From Muraenolepis orangiensis (taxonomy: Eukaryota; Chordata; Actinopteri; Gadiformes; Muraenolepididae): a DNA stretch of 64,000 bases. Positions 1 through 13,642 of this stretch are shown piece after piece; the first letter of the stretch is position 1; the number at the start of each line of letters is the position of its first letter. The stretch covers positions 16,084,450 through 16,148,449 of the forward strand of contig CM051016.1 of assembly GCA_027704905.1 (NCBI GenBank). The letters run 5' to 3'. Under the pieces are notes generated by a model. The model was not told the origin of the DNA. It worked only from the letters and a program-made list of their open reading frames with translations, and did no database searches. The position numbers and the translations under genes are program-made.

Positions 1-925
1 AGTTGGTTCACTGTATGGTCTCATGGAGCTCTGGGTTAAATGTGTTTAATATAGCTTGCGGTTAGACATTGAGTTGAGTATAGTGTTTTAATATATAATA
101 TATGTATGTAAAGTACTTTCTGTGGATATATATATAATAATACCTTAAAGAGCAGCTGGCAGTCTACCATCCCCAGCTAATTAAAGGTGCTGGATGTAAG
201 GTTGAAGGGATATGATTTTAGTGTATTTAGCTCTAAATGCCATCGCCATCCGTTGAGTATTGGTGAGTAAAATGCTCTGAGAAGATATGTTCCGGTTGAC
301 TGCCCCTGCCTCTGAATGATGTACTTAGAAAATAAGGATTGGGTTTTGTAACAGGGCTTCTAGTGTGCATGTAAACACTGGCTGTAAAAGTCTACCCCCA
401 ACTGCTGGAATAAATCCTGGAGGAAACACTATTTAAAAATAAATTCACTGATGCACTGGACGTCAATGCAGAGAATATGTATGTTTTGCGTTCCTGTGAA
501 AATGTTGGTTGGAACTCTCTGTATAAGCTGCCGAGAGCTGAGTCGAAGACCTGAGAAGAACAGCATTACAAGGTCAGACCTCTTTCCACCTACACCCAAT
601 TAGTGTTGCTAACTCATGTGTCAGATAGCGGTGTTTACGGGAAAGAACGGGCTTACTAAGCCCTTTACTAATGCACCATTCAGCGGGAATTCACAGACAC
701 AAAAAGATCATAAAATGGACTTCTGCCATGCGTTCCATCCATTCCTGATACACACACACTCATATTAGGCTCTTATTTCACCTCATAATCTCATATTTCC
801 TCCTGTCTGTGTATTTGTCAATATGATGCTCCCTCCAGTGTGTGTGGAGCAGAGGTTAGGGTCTGCTGCTGTTGTTCTGTCAGTGATCGCAGCAGAGAGT
901 CTACAATTAAGAGGTGCTGGTGAGA
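1..925. other. No gene seen
   Basis: Unique-looking sequence with short AT repeats (about 90-150) and no supported ORF. Confidence 0.7.
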
Positions 926-973
926 GGGGGGGGGGGGGGTTAGGAAAGACATTTGTTGACATTTCATCATCCA

Positions 974-1038
<65 letters not shown>

Positions 1039-1076
1039 GTCTCTCTCTCTCCTCGCTCTCTCTCTCTCTCTCTCTT
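926..1076. repeat. G run then CT microsatellite
   Basis: A G tract at 926-939 and then an interrupted CT array at 976-1076. Confidence 0.95.
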
Positions 1077-1339
1077 TCACACAGAGAGAGATCATTTCAT
1101 GTAAAAATGGAAATGGGCTCTTTCGGGTGAGGTAACAGATTGCTGTCGTTTCCGATTGATCAACTGTGTTTCAGAGGTATTCCTCTCGTGGGTCGCAGAG
1201 CATACGCCAAACCTTAATCTTTAGAAAGAAGCCAATGAATTAACTAATGTGTCACTGTTAATTAGGTTTCAATGGCTTTCTATTTCATTGGGTTTAGCTT
1301 CAATAGTTGCAGCTTTTAGTTTGCTCACAACAACTGTAT

Positions 1340-1440
1340 ATACAATAGCTGCCCACTGCTCCTAATGCTAGGATGGGTTAAATGCAGAGAATTTATTTCA
1401 CTGTGTGTACATGTATGTGACCAATAAAGAGTATTCAATC
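1340..1440 (+). mobile_element. LINE 3' end fragment of another family
   Basis: It contains GGATGGGTTAAATGCAGAG, then TTTCACTGTGTGTACATGT, ACCAATAAAG and an ATTCAATCC end. This block is a familiar retroelement end in fish genomes. No coding sequence is attached. Confidence 0.55.
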
Positions 1441-1593
1441 CTTCAGTTTTACGCCATTTTAGTTACGTTGGTTACGTTGTTGGTTACACCGGTTAGCCCG
1501 AATGACCGCCTGGTGGTAGTATAACCGCTGTAACCGACGGACATCAACTGTCTGTCTCAATCCTGACTACTTGCAGGTAACTTCATACTAAAA

Positions 1594-1680
1594 TACTGCC
1601 TCTAAAGGATAATGCCTCTAAAGAGTACTGCCTCCAAAGGGTACTGCCTCCAAATGTTACTGCCTCCAATGGATACTGCG
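1594..1680 (+). repeat. 16-bp tandem repeat, about 5 copies
   Basis: The unit is TACTGCCTCCAAAGGG with variants (TACTGCCTCTAAAGGA, TACTGCCTCCAAATG). Confidence 0.85.
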
Positions 1681-2719
1681 TTGCTAGACAGCAAGGCAGC
1701 TCCATTGGACCAATGTGCCCCATTGCAACCTGTTCATTATGAAGTCCTAAAGCTGCAAGGCAGGTTAATAGTTAGACTATGGAGACCCTCTTGTATTGAT
1801 CATCTGGGACAGCCATTGTGGCACTCATGCTCAATAACCCATTGTCCTGTTTTACTGGTAGTATCGCAAACTCATCTCATTTTACTCACCATGTGAAGAC
1901 CAACAGCTGTGGTTTTCCAGTAGGCTGGCGTTTGAGTAGCGGAAAGTAAGTAACGACTTCCCTCAGGTTGCAAGCCAACACACACCAGGAACCTGATCCC
2001 TCCCCCCTCCCCCATCCCTCTCTCTGTCCTCTTAACACGGGTACAGGGGGTTTCAAAGGCATCAAAAGGGTTGCATCTCGCCACCACTTGTTGTTGTCCA
2101 CTGTGGTTGGGTACACCACCCATGTGCTGAACCCACGGTGGGTGGCAAAAAGGAAGAAGAATCTGCCTGGAGGACTGCGGAGAGGAGTAAACAGACCCTT
2201 GTCCCCAGCGCAAATTGCCGGGAGCTGGGTCCTGCCAGCAAAACTTCCTCCTCTCTCCCTGTCCGCATTTGCCTGTTGCTACTTAGATTAAAATGTCTGG
2301 GCTGGGATAGCATAGCAGAATGCAGCGGCATGGGCACATTAGCATGTGTTGACTGTGTGCTTGTATGCTAATGCACCGCACACACCTAAGTCGTGCGACC
2401 CCAGGGAAAACTAAAACCAAATGATGTCTACACTGTGAATGAGTGAGTGATGCTTCCCAACAGCTATTATTGCCAGTGGTTCAAACTTGCATTGTTGTCA
2501 TTGCTATTGTCAGGTGTACCCACCGGGCTTAGACCTATTTGAATGAACCTGGACCCATTCATATTTCATGAGGCAGGTATATACCCATCTTATTCATTGG
2601 ATGTATACGGATGGGTGTTTCTGGAACGGAGAGATCGGCAAACCCCCACCTCCTTCATGTGATTGATCTACGGTGATGGATGATTTAGAGTTGCAAATGA
2701 CTGTCTGCGTGGCTCACAG
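1681..2719. other. No gene seen
   Basis: Short overlapping ORFs on both strands (1872-2371) show no family resemblance. Confidence 0.65.
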
Positions 2720-2878
<159 letters not shown>

Positions 2879-3159
2879 CAAGTTCTCCACAGGATCTCTA
2901 ACCCGTAGGAGGGGAACAATAGACAGACCATAACAATATAAGTGTGAAGGTGGACAGGAGTTTCCTGTCCGACTAACCGGTGGAAATGTGTGAGCCCTTT
3001 TTTCCTTCTTTCTTGGAGGATTGAATTGAGCCCATCTGTGTGTTGACAAGGAAATGTTTGTTCGACACTCACAATACCACTAGATTTTGCGCTGGCCAAG
3101 CGGCTGGGGTACAATTGATCAACCCTTTGGGTCACCTTGGTGTCAGTAAGGTGCATACC

Positions 3160-3350
3160 TGAATGAAGATACAAGATACAAGATACAAGAGATGTTATAT
3201 TGGTACAATGGAATGCTTACTCCCCATTCCCTCCCTCCCGCAGTATGAACTTTTAAAACAATACAACAAAAAAATACTATATACAATAAAAAGAAACATA
3301 AAAAGAACAATATAGTATAGACGGAGGATATTTACATATTTATAAAACTA
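3160..3350 (-). mobile_element. Group-B LINE 3' UTR (minus strand)
   Basis: The reverse complement gives the group-B 3' UTR (GCATTCCATTGTACC and TACTGCGGGAGGG), followed by a tail of TTGTATC repeats, a variant of the TTGAATC tail. The body up to about 3350 is AT-rich UTR. Confidence 0.75.
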
Positions 3351-3539
3351 TTTTTCCTAGAGGAACAAGGAGCGTTGCTTCAGCATTATGTATGCACCGA
3401 TGCACAATCCAAGGGATTTTCTTTGCTAGTTCTGTACCGTCATTCGTCTGCTGTGTAAGCTTTCAATGTTTATATGTTTATACATTCATCAAACATCATT
3501 CATACATCTACAAAGTAAGAAGTATGTGAAGCATGCGTA

Positions 3540-3640
3540 TGTGTATGTCGGGGACTGACGATTGTGATGTATGGAATGCCTTGTGATAATGCTGCAAACC
3601 AATTTCCCCACGTTTATAAATAAACTATCTATCTATGCAA
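3540..3640 (+). mobile_element. Probable RTE-like LINE 3' end
   Basis: The sequence CCAATTTCCCCACGTTTATA is followed by AATAAACTATCTATCTATG. The 'fits after CCCCA, then AATAAA and a TATC tail' pattern is common to fish RTE-like ends. Only the tail is seen. Confidence 0.45.
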
Positions 3641-4208
3641 TTGGGGGACATGGGATTTACCCCCATTAGATGAAAGGGTCCGCTGACAACAGAAGAACAG
3701 GCCCAGGGGGGGTTTACCCTCATTTACCCTCATTTACCAATCGCTTGCATTTCCTCCAAGGCCACCCGAAAATGGTGGCCGCTTAACAGAGTGTAGCATA
3801 AGGTGAGGAAAATCAATTTGTTCTCATTTACCTTTCAACACAGCCAAAGCTCCCCCGCCCTGCCCCTCGTCTAAAGATCATTAATTACCAGTGTCCATTG
3901 AATTAAAGCAATCCCATTATTAGAACAGATATGACTTATTTGTGACACAATAGAATACCACTCCCCCTCTGAACATAGTGTCTTAGGGAGCAAAACGTTG
4001 CCCTGTCTCTTAAAGCAGCTGTGTTTGTTGTTCGGACTGGTGTCCGAACAACAAGACATATAAGAAGAGCTATTCAACCAGGATTATCCCTCTAAGCCCT
4101 TCCCTACTGGCCGGTGTAACGTCCTGCAACCCCACCTCCCCTCCCCTCCCTCATGCTGTATGGCCATCTAGCAGTCACCCCCCTCACACACCAGCATACC
4201 GCTGCTGG

Positions 4209-4290
4209 GGAGGAGGAGGAGGAGGAGGAGGAGGAGGAGGAGGAGGAGGAGGAGGAGGAGGAGGAGGAGGAGGAGGAGGGAGGAGGAGGA
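4209..4290. repeat. GGA trinucleotide repeat
   Basis: About 27 GGA units. Confidence 0.97.
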
Positions 4291-4369
4291 GGGAAAAGTA
4301 AAGCCTATCTATATTGTAGATTAAAAACAAATTGTAAAAAATTACAATTATTTTTTTAACTGTGTACCT

Positions 4370-4571
<202 letters not shown>

Positions 4572-4662
4572 CTCGTTCTCCCCTTCATCTCTGCCTGTTC
4601 TGTTCCTTTATCTTTTTTGTTACTGTGGCCCGTGTGCAGTCAAACATGTACATGCATTTATA

Positions 4663-4666
<4 letters not shown>

Positions 4667-4712
<46 letters not shown>

Positions 4713-4724
4713 AATGCACGTGCC

Positions 4725-4772
<48 letters not shown>

Positions 4773-4786
4773 AATGCACGCCCCCG

Positions 4787-4821
<35 letters not shown>

Positions 4822-4847
4822 ACGCACACGCACACGCACACACACAA
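4667..4847. repeat. CA microsatellite with duplicated spacer
   Basis: Three CA blocks separated by two near-identical spacers (TAAATGCACG, then CCCG) at about 4710 and 4770; the right part is CACACG. Confidence 0.96.
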
Positions 4848-5641
4848 GATCAGCTAAATGTCCCCTCGGGCCTCATATATGCTAATGAAGCTGAAAAGAT
4901 CAAGAAGCATCAGATATGACGCCTCTTTTTAAGGTTTGTGATTTATTTTTTTAGGGTGGTCGAGCCCCAATATGACTCTCCCTTAAGGTCAGACGACACC
5001 ATCTAAAGCCCAATCCGGCCCTCTGCGACCAATTTTGGAGTTTGCAGCAAAATCTTGTAAACTATCGTTGTTATGTGTGAACTACGCCATCCAAGAACCC
5101 CATGAATGTCTGGCATGGTAGATATCTGGGCCTGTCAGCGACTCCACATCCTGTCGTGGGAAAAGGCAGGAAGTGATGAGACCATGTCCTAAACGCACCG
5201 GCGAGCTACAGCCCACGAGAGCACAAGACACGTGAGCTACAGCCAAGGGGGTCAGTCAGAGGTAGAGTTCTGCGTGGGATGGACAAGGAACTGGACATAG
5301 TTGCATTATGGTACACCATGTCTGTAGGAGGAAGGGGGTTTTAATCTTGCTAGCATATTATTATTGGACATATTAAAATGTAGCTAGCTTCATCGCTAGA
5401 ACATCTTTTAGGTGTCGGGGAGTGAGGTTTACCACTGCACAGCGCTACCTGCTGGCGTCCATTACACATACATACTGTATTCCGAGATCTGCGACTGCAA
5501 TGCCAGGCTATTGCAGTCGGCTCTTGTGTGTGTGAGAATGTTTTGTATGCTTGTGAAAATGTGTGCGCGTTTGCAAACCAACATATGTATCTTTACAGCT
5601 GTGCTCCAGCATATGCACATATGTGTCTGTAAAAACAGGTT

Positions 5642-5645
<4 letters not shown>
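4848..5645. other. No gene seen
   Basis: Unique sequence between CA and GA arrays. Confidence 0.65.

Positions 5646-5732
<87 letters not shown>
5646..5732. repeat. GA microsatellite
   Basis: About 87 bp with one GGAG slip. Confidence 0.97.
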
Positions 5733-5735
<3 letters not shown>

Positions 5736-6514
5736 TTTCCTCTCCTAATGATGCGATGCAGGACTCTCCTGGTGCTTAGTACCCAGGATGTGTCTGTGTG
5801 CCCTGGGTCGACCTCTGCACCGTGAGGGGGCCATGAGGGGCCACAGCCTCTCAATTCAAAGCAGCAGCCCGTCGGTCCCACCTGGCTTTGTATCGGCCCA
5901 GTGGACATCATGCCTGATATCAATGGAGCCCTGTTTAGGATCCATTGATATCAGGTAACACTCTGGGAGACTTCTGTTATTGATCTCTGCTGGAGGGGTT
6001 TTTTTCAAGAGAGAGAAAGTGTGTTGAGTACGTGAGTGTGTGTATATGTGTGTGCATTTGTGTGCAACGGTATGATTTGTTTTTCACGTAAGTAGCTTAA
6101 CCCTTGTGCACAAATTCACGGAAAGGGGGTGTTCACTTCTGCCTGCCTCTCAGCCAGTGTGTTCAGAAGACCGGTGGAAATAGACCCACAGTGCCTTGCA
6201 ATATTTACTTTCAGCAGCAGCCAATTAAAATGCAATCTCACCGTGTCAGGGGAGTTAGGGTTTACATTTCATTTGAATATCATATTGCTTACATGAATGA
6301 CAATTATCCTTCAGGTCAGGTGACACTCATTCCTGGTAAGGGTTGGCGGAGCAGACACCCCCTAATGGGGGAGATAGAAACCAGGTAATGCTAGTGCTGT
6401 ACTTTGATTTGCTACAGTGCTGTGTGTAGGGAAGGGCAGCCATTTCGGTCCATGTATGAAATTAAGGAATATAATTTGAATCCTATAAGAATAGTAGAAT
6501 TTTGTTTATATTGA

Positions 6515-6775
<261 letters not shown>

Positions 6776-7807
6776 GGCAATTTAACGTGTTAATCTCAGG
6801 AAGAATGACACTATGAAAATAACACTTAAAACAATTAGGGCAATTGAAGCTCCCTTGACCCATATTCAAACAGCCGCTACTGCTGCAAACATCATAGAGA
6901 TGTTTGAAAAATACTCAAGTAGTTGGCTCCATAAAATATACACAAATACATATTGAAACCAAAGAAATGGACTAACGGCTTCTAATGGAGATCAATTACC
7001 CAGCATACCATGTCATTCATCTAATTTAATTTGGTTGATAGCCCTAATATGCCATAAGAGAATAGAGCCTTTCCTTGGTAAATAAAGGTCATACTGTTTC
7101 AAACTGTTATTTACCAAGGGTAGGCTGACGGCCACTTCAACTCTCTGATCGATTGGTTGTTGCAGGTGAAGTGAGAGCAAAGCAGCCTGAAGCTCCTTAT
7201 CTGAACAACGTAGGACTGACACAGAAGGGGCCCCCGGCCGCTTCAGACCAAGGGCCCACTAGCCCTCGAGGCTAAGAGTGTTCCATGCCACCTGTTTAGC
7301 GATGCCTCACACCAACTGTGGACAGATCCTCACAGCTTCATACACCGGACCTTCAAAGGTGCTTCAAAGGTGCCCTTCCTCTATATTATAAACTCCCCGT
7401 GTGTAATTTACACAAATATTGTCATATATTCTTGATTCGATTATTCGATTGTTCTCTGTTGGCAGAGGTTTTATCTCTCAGTGTGTGACCACTCGGCATT
7501 TGAAAGGTCAGCGAAGCTATAGTGGACTGGGAGTGGATTCTAGTATGTTCCTGTAAGACAAAGTAAAGAACAAAGTGTTCTGCTCCCTCTGGGTGCTCAC
7601 ATCTCCACTCTTCTCTTCCTGTTCTTTTCTGTTGTTCTATTATTCATTCTCTTTAAGGTCCCAACTTTGCCGCTTTGATATACCTTTATCCGGCGATTCA
7701 ACCTTCAGTTTCCCTTCTCTCGCTCCTTTTTTATTTCTATTTTGTGTCCTCCTTATACCACTCTGCCTCTCTATCATCCTCTCCATCTCTCCCCTCTCCT
7801 CCTCTCA

Positions 7808-7902
7808 GGCGTGCTCTGGCACTTCCCGTCGTGCATAGCAAGCAGCAGCTCAAGTCCCGGGTGGAGTCTGTTGAAGGGCTGCTGTAGCCAGCAGGGTTCT
7901 GT
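7808..7902 (+). other. Exon-like segment (not recognised)
   Basis: A pyrimidine tract ending CTCTCAG precedes 95 bases that end at GTGAGTATC. The frame RALALPVVHSKQQLKSRVESVEG ends in a stop. It may be a non-coding exon or chance. Confidence 0.2.
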
Positions 7903-8769
7903 GAGTATCAGCCCTGGAGGCCAGACCTATCCGCACTCCACTTCTGTCCCCCGCCCGGCACTGCTGGGGGGGGACAGGGTCGCACCAGGTGGCCTGGAGG
8001 AAGGAGGAAGAAGAAGGCACCTATTCCAGCAGAGCTTAGTCACCCAAGAACGGTGCACTATTTCCGTTCCACCCACCCCTCACGTCAAGGGGGCTTCGTG
8101 AGGAGCTCCAAGTCGTTAGCTACCGCAACGTGCAGGGATAGTCTGGGCGCCCCGTTTACAAGAGAAAGCCCCTCTGATTGGAGTGGCTGTCGGGGGCATG
8201 CGAGGGAGTGGAGAATGGGTTCCGCCATTAAGGTTCTCGAGGTAATCATCGCAGGTACTTACTCGTGCACCTGGGCTGGAAATCACCCCCCCCCCCCCCC
8301 CCCGAGTGATTTCCAGGGGAGGCTGGGTTTGTGGAGGCGCCAGTGAGGTCACATTGGGGTTTGTGTCGCATCTCTGCACTGCAAACGCTATCAAGGTGAA
8401 TGCAAACTACTTCACTGTTGTTTTGCCAACTTTAGTCGACAAGCTCAAATATGGGTGAATGGAGCATTTAATTTTCTTTCACTTCAATTCAAATGCATTT
8501 CGACCAATCATGTCGCTAGGTCGAGGATCTGTAGACACACGTATCATGGAATGGGTCACTACTGGAAACAACCTGACTGGAGGAACCGCAACTAAAGTGA
8601 GATTAATCTCAGCTCAAGAAGAGGACTCAAACCCATCAAATACACTGTAGGCCACTGTATTTATTGAAATCGTCTTCTAAAACTACCATCTTGCAACTAC
8701 CATCTTAGGAACAAACAAAACAGGAAACACTGCGCTACTTGTTTATCCATGATTATGCCAACTCCAACA

Positions 8770-8890
<121 letters not shown>

Positions 8891-10210
8891 TATCATTACT
8901 GGACAAGACACCACTAAATCGGCCTGATGGCAGTTGGAGAGAGAGGCTGGGTTGTATGGAATGAGGTAATTAAAGTAACTAAACATCTGGTATGGGCAAC
9001 TACGTCTATTAACCAACATACCCCACAAAGGAACCAGTAGATCCAAGGCTTCCTGCTGGGTAGGGAGCTGCTGAGCTTATATTTATTATTGTTATTTATT
9101 TATAAATTATTGAAGTAATTTATTGTTGAGGATCAAACATGCCTTCGGGGATGTTTAGCAATAAACATAAGCCCTGTTATCATGAGTTTGAATTCCTTCA
9201 TTCATTCGACTGTTTAAGGTAAAAAACATGAATAACAGGCTGGCAAGTATTTTTTGGGTTTGTGGATTATGTCCTGAAATAATATTAGTATTTGATTAGC
9301 GCTGTGTGGTGATATCCAGAGAGAGATACTAGAGGCTATTCACAGCGATGTGCTCATATAACATGGGAACACCTTCATCATATAGACAAATTAATTGAAT
9401 GTTTTTTTTATCAACATTTGGGTTAAAATATTCCAACATTTGTTGTTTTTCCTCCAATTTCATATAAATTTGATATCCATTTGATATCCAATTTATTTCA
9501 GTCAATGACTATCGGTGTTTATTAAGATTTTCAAAACTCAAATGTACATGAAATTTCAGGTGCTTGTGAATGACAGTAATATAATAATATATATTCATAT
9601 ATTTTTTATGGCCAGATTATTTAGTTTAGTTTAGTTTTCCTTTTTATATCATTTATCATTTGTATTGTTTCTGAAGTATTTGCTTTACATGAAATGAGTA
9701 ATCAATTGGAGTAATTTATGCAACACACAAACTCAGCCTTTATATGAATTAGAAACATAACGATATAACTGTAGCTTTGACACAAATGAGGCTCATGTTC
9801 TCCATTTGTCTCCTCTCGGTGTGTAAGCGTGTGTTCACTTCTTTGTTTAACACATCATATTTTTATATATTCATAACGGTTTGACTCCTGAACAGCCTGA
9901 AGAGTTGAGAAGTTTGTGTAGCTTACATTTGACTTACATTTTCTTTCTGGAGTTAAAGTTCATATTGGTTAAGAGGTGCCATGACATACACCAAATGGCC
10001 TTTACATGTTCTGAACTTGTCTCTGTATTTTCTTCCCCTTTGACCCAAAAGGGAACTAAACTGATGCCGCAGGCTTCCTCTTTTCAGACAGAGCAAAGCC
10101 AGCAGAGGTGGAGCTGAAAGCCAATTATTCTGTCACGGTTTGGACCCAAATGCTGCACATGGACACCAAAGGCAGATAGTGATATTTATTACAATAAATA
10201 TCACACAGAC

Positions 10211-10400
10211 AGGGACAGGCAGGTGATCAGAACCGGGGCAGGGTAGACGAACCAGGCAGGGACAGGCAGAGGCGTAGTCAGGGACGGGCAGCAGATCGGG
10301 AACCAGGCAGGGCAGACAAACCAGGCAGGGACAGGCAGAAGCGTAGTCAGGGACGGGCAGCAGATCGGGAACCAGGCAGGGCAGGGCAGGCAGGGTCGGC
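10211..10400 (+). repeat. 69-bp minisatellite, about 2.6 copies
   Basis: Units start at 10261 and 10330 with GACAGGCAGAGGCGTAGTCA and include GGGACGGGCAGCAGATCGG. A shortened first copy starts near 10211. The array lies between a TGTCACGG motif at 10132 and the Tc1 relic. Confidence 0.85.
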
Positions 10401-10564
10401 AATGGGAATCAGTCCGGGTAAATGCTGGAGAGTCTGTGTCATCAGGAACAATCTGGCTAATACTCGTCAGAGACGTCCATCTCCACCAGGACTCAGGTCA
10501 GGCATATTTTCTTCTGTTGAAGCCATGCTGTTGTTGATTTACTTCTGTGCTTTGGGTCATTGTC

Positions 10565-10731
10565 TCTAGTCATTGAGGCATCCATTGTTCATTGTTGACG
10601 AATCTACAATACATAAAACACTGAACAAGAATGGAGTTCATGGGAGGGCACAACGGAGGAAGCCACTGCTGTCCAAAAAAACCATTGCTGCATGTTTGAA
10701 GTTTGCAAAAGAGAGACCATTGTTTCCACCT
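10565..10731 (+). mobile_element. Tc1-like transposase fragment (left part)
   Basis: The frame encodes VDESTIHKTLNKNGVHG, RRKPLLSKKTIAACLKFAKE, which matches the helix-turn-helix to linker region of fish Tc1 transposases. It stops where an LTR begins (TGTTATGTTCCG at 10732). No catalytic DDE residues are present. Confidence 0.85.
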
Positions 10732-11431
10732 GTTATGTTCCGTGTGTTTAAATAGGCGGCCTCTTCTTTTGTTCGGGCCAGTTCATTATATACTGTTTCG
10801 TTGTTTGTTAGGCTCGTACTTGTTTCACGTTTTGAGACTTGCTACTTGTTTCATGTTAGAGTTCTTACTTGTTTCATGTGTATGATCAAGCGTCATGTTT
10901 CCACCTCATGCCACCGTCAGGTTTTTGTAGTAAGGTCTTTTGCTTTTGAGCTTTAGCGTTTCCATCTAAGTGATTTTTGTGTTACTGTATCTATCAGTAA
11001 AGACTCTTTATTTTGATACGTGTGTCATCGAGTCGTGCATTTGGGTTCACCTCCTAAGTCCTAGTTCCTCATTCTCCTCGTCTCCCGTGACAGAATAAAC
11101 CGGCCTGAAATGAACCCAGCCGACACCATGTCATCACAGGGCCGTTTTTACGGGTTTGAGGAACCCCAGCTGACAGGGAAGAGCGGATCACCCGGGACGC
11201 CCGGAATAAGGCTAACTTGGCAGTTATTCAGGCATGGTTGGCCGCTCCGAAAGTTCCAATGACTTTCGTTTTTCCTCCACCGTTTTCCTCCGCGCTGCCC
11301 CGACGAGAGGACGCCGCGCTGATTTTTGTGTTACTGTATTTATCAGTAAAGACTCTTTATTTTGATACGTGTGTCATTGTGTCGTGCATTTGGGTTCACC
11401 TCCGAAGTCCTCGTTCCTAGCTCCCCGTGAC
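10732..11431 (+). mobile_element. Internally deleted LTR retroelement (Gypsy-type likely)
   Basis: The left LTR at about 10732-11091 begins TGTTATG and ends CCCGTGACA. About 225 bp of internal sequence follow (AATGAACCCAGCCGACACC, gag-like start). The 3' part of a second LTR spans 11318-11431, and its 110 bp are nearly identical to the left LTR (GATTTTTGTGTTACTGTA, TAAAGACTCTTTATTTTGAT, CCCCGTGACA). The pol region is absent. No flanking duplication was found. Confidence 0.75.
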
Positions 11432-11730
11432 ACAATTGTTAATCTTAGGTCTTCTGAGAGCTCTTTTGTGCGAGGCATGGTTCACATCAGGCAATGCTTC
11501 TTGAGAATAGCAAACTCAAAACTGGTGTGTGTTTTTTATAGGGCAGGGCAGCTTTAACCAACACCTCCAATCTCGTCTCATTGATTGGAGTCAGGTCATT
11601 AGCATAGGGGTTCACATACTTTTTCCACCCTGCACTGTGAATGTTTACATGGTGTGTTCAATAAAAACATGAAAACATATAATTGTTTGTGTGGTATTAG
11701 TTTAAGCAGACTGAGTTTGTCTATTGTTGT
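11432..11730 (+). mobile_element. Tc1-like element, non-coding right part
   Basis: The sequence GGTTCACATACTTTTTCCAC, then CACTGTGAATGTTTACATGG and AAACATGAAAACATATAATT is a well-known Tc1-family internal/terminal block of fish. It ends in degenerate TA sequence near 11740, so the right terminal inverted repeat is missing. Confidence 0.7.
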
Positions 11731-11739
11731 GACTTAGAT

Positions 11740-13157
11740 GTATATATATATATTTTATATAAAACTTTCAAAACGAGAAGTTAATGTCCTATCATAACAC
11801 AGCCAAAATCATTAGGGCACATGCCCATCATGTCAGTGCACTGAAAATATAAATTTATTAACTTTCTGTAATCCAGACTTCTAAACCTCTACAGCCAGGC
11901 AACAGTATTAGAACGGCATATTGCAGAAAGGAATTGCATGGTTTATTCGATTACTAGATTTGGAAAGCCTATCACAAACACTCTCTACAAAAACAACATC
12001 AAACTGGAGGGAAATGTCATATCGCAGAAAATAAATACACAAATTATAATACTTTTTAATTTAGATTTGTAGTCAATCGCAAGCAATCAATACAACATTT
12101 GGATACAAAATATGAAATAACTCAAATTGGAAAAATGTCTTGAGAAATCACACAGAGATGATTGGAGAAGTAATTTCCACTGTGCTCTGTCCCTATCCTC
12201 TAGAGCAGGTTACGGAGAGTGGTGTTTTTTTCATTCTCACTGCACAGATTGCTTCCTTGGCACGGCCTCCCTCTCCCTACGACCTCCCATACGATGAGCA
12301 CCTCTCTCCACCATCAGAGAGCATGCCAACCAACTGCTTGGACAGGAGCCTAAAGTGGCCATTATGCTGATTCCTATACCCCACCAGCACCAACCTACAC
12401 CACCATCACCCCTGTGTTTGATACGCTACATTAGAAGCCCCTGCAGTCAAACTCAGCATTTGTGGGACTACCGGCATCCCCTCACTCTGCGTAGAAGGTC
12501 TTCCTCAGAGCTGGCAAACAACATTGCTTGTTAGCAAAAAAAATATGTTGTGAGCTATATATAGATTTGGTGGATGAAAAGAACATCCAGAAATGTTTAA
12601 GAAGCAACTAGAAACAAAAACACACACACACACACACACACACGTACAGGGTCCTCTTTGGTCTCTTCTGAAAGTACTCCTGGCTGGTTTATTGTGCGGC
12701 AGTAATTTATGCAGAGCTCTTTGTATGAATGGGGAGAAAGGCGGTTCTGTGTGGTGGGGAGCATGTGGTGTTGCAAGCGCTACCATTTCTACATACGACT
12801 GATCTGCTGTGTTGAGACCAGAGGGGAGTGCTGCTATTAGCCCAGGGCCACGGGAACCACATCTCACCTGCTTTCAAGAGAGAGAGATTTATTTTATGTA
12901 TTTTTTTATTATGTTTTCTTGGGGGGGGGGGGGGGGATATGCTGCTATTTGAAGTGCAACGCATAATATATTTCGATATGATGACGGTGAAAAATTACTT
13001 TTTCATTCCATTTGGAATTTGCAGCACATTTCAAATTCCAAGCTGAGTTGCAGTGCATGTTGAAGTCTAGACATTGATACATATTGATAAACAGTCTGCT
13101 TAATTTGAGCTGCCACACCACGTCAACGTCAAAACTACTTCATAGTTTGTTTGGACG
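11740..13157. other. No gene seen
   Basis: AT-rich unique DNA with the CA array at 12619 and a G run at 12920. Confidence 0.65.
12619..12643. repeat. CA microsatellite
   Basis: A short CA block. A run of G at 12920-12934 lies further right. Confidence 0.9.
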
Positions 13158-13162
13158 TGTAC

Positions 13163-13637
13163 TGTCACGGTCCAACCCAGCTCTTCCCGCTCCGAGTCCT
13201 GGATAACCGCTGGCTTCCTGGATCCGCGATGTCACAGGACTCCGTGTCCATACTGGACTCCCCTGTTTTCAATCACACCTCATTACAAGCTGTATTTAAA
13301 CCATGTCTTGTCTGTCATTCACAGCTGGATTATCACACGGATTCTCGGAAAGCCTCAGGTCTGTTTTGCAAGTCAAAGTATCACGTATTGCATTCTGTTT
13401 TTGATTCACCGTGTTTGACCATTGCCTGGATAACGACTTTGTTTTTGCCTCAGTGTTTTTGTACCATTGCCTTAACCCTTGACAACCTGTTACCGACCCC
13501 TGCTTGCCTTGACCACGTCTTTGGACTTCTATCTGCTCAGCCTATCTGCTCAGCGCATCCGCTGGTTGATTAAAGTAGTTTTGTTACCTTGCTTCTATCA
13601 CTCTGCTTTTGGGTCTCACCTACACCAAGCCCTGACA
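13163..13637 (+). mobile_element. Solo LTR with 5-bp target-site duplication
   Basis: The segment starts TGTCACGG and ends CCCTGACA (TG...CA). It is flanked on both sides by TGTAC (13158-13162 and 13638-13642). It is 475 bp long with a TATA-like TATTTAAACC near 13300. It matches the size and ends of fish Gypsy LTRs; family membership is by inference. Confidence 0.85.
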
Positions 13638-13642
13638 TGTAC

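Noticed and set aside
953..1135. Ser-Leu and Arg-Glu repeat ORFs over CT/GA arrays (also at 2.7, 4.5, 6.5, 8.8, 22.8, 44.3 and 49.6 kb)
   Set aside because: Dinucleotide arrays are open in all frames. No start context, splice sites or unique protein sequence supports them.
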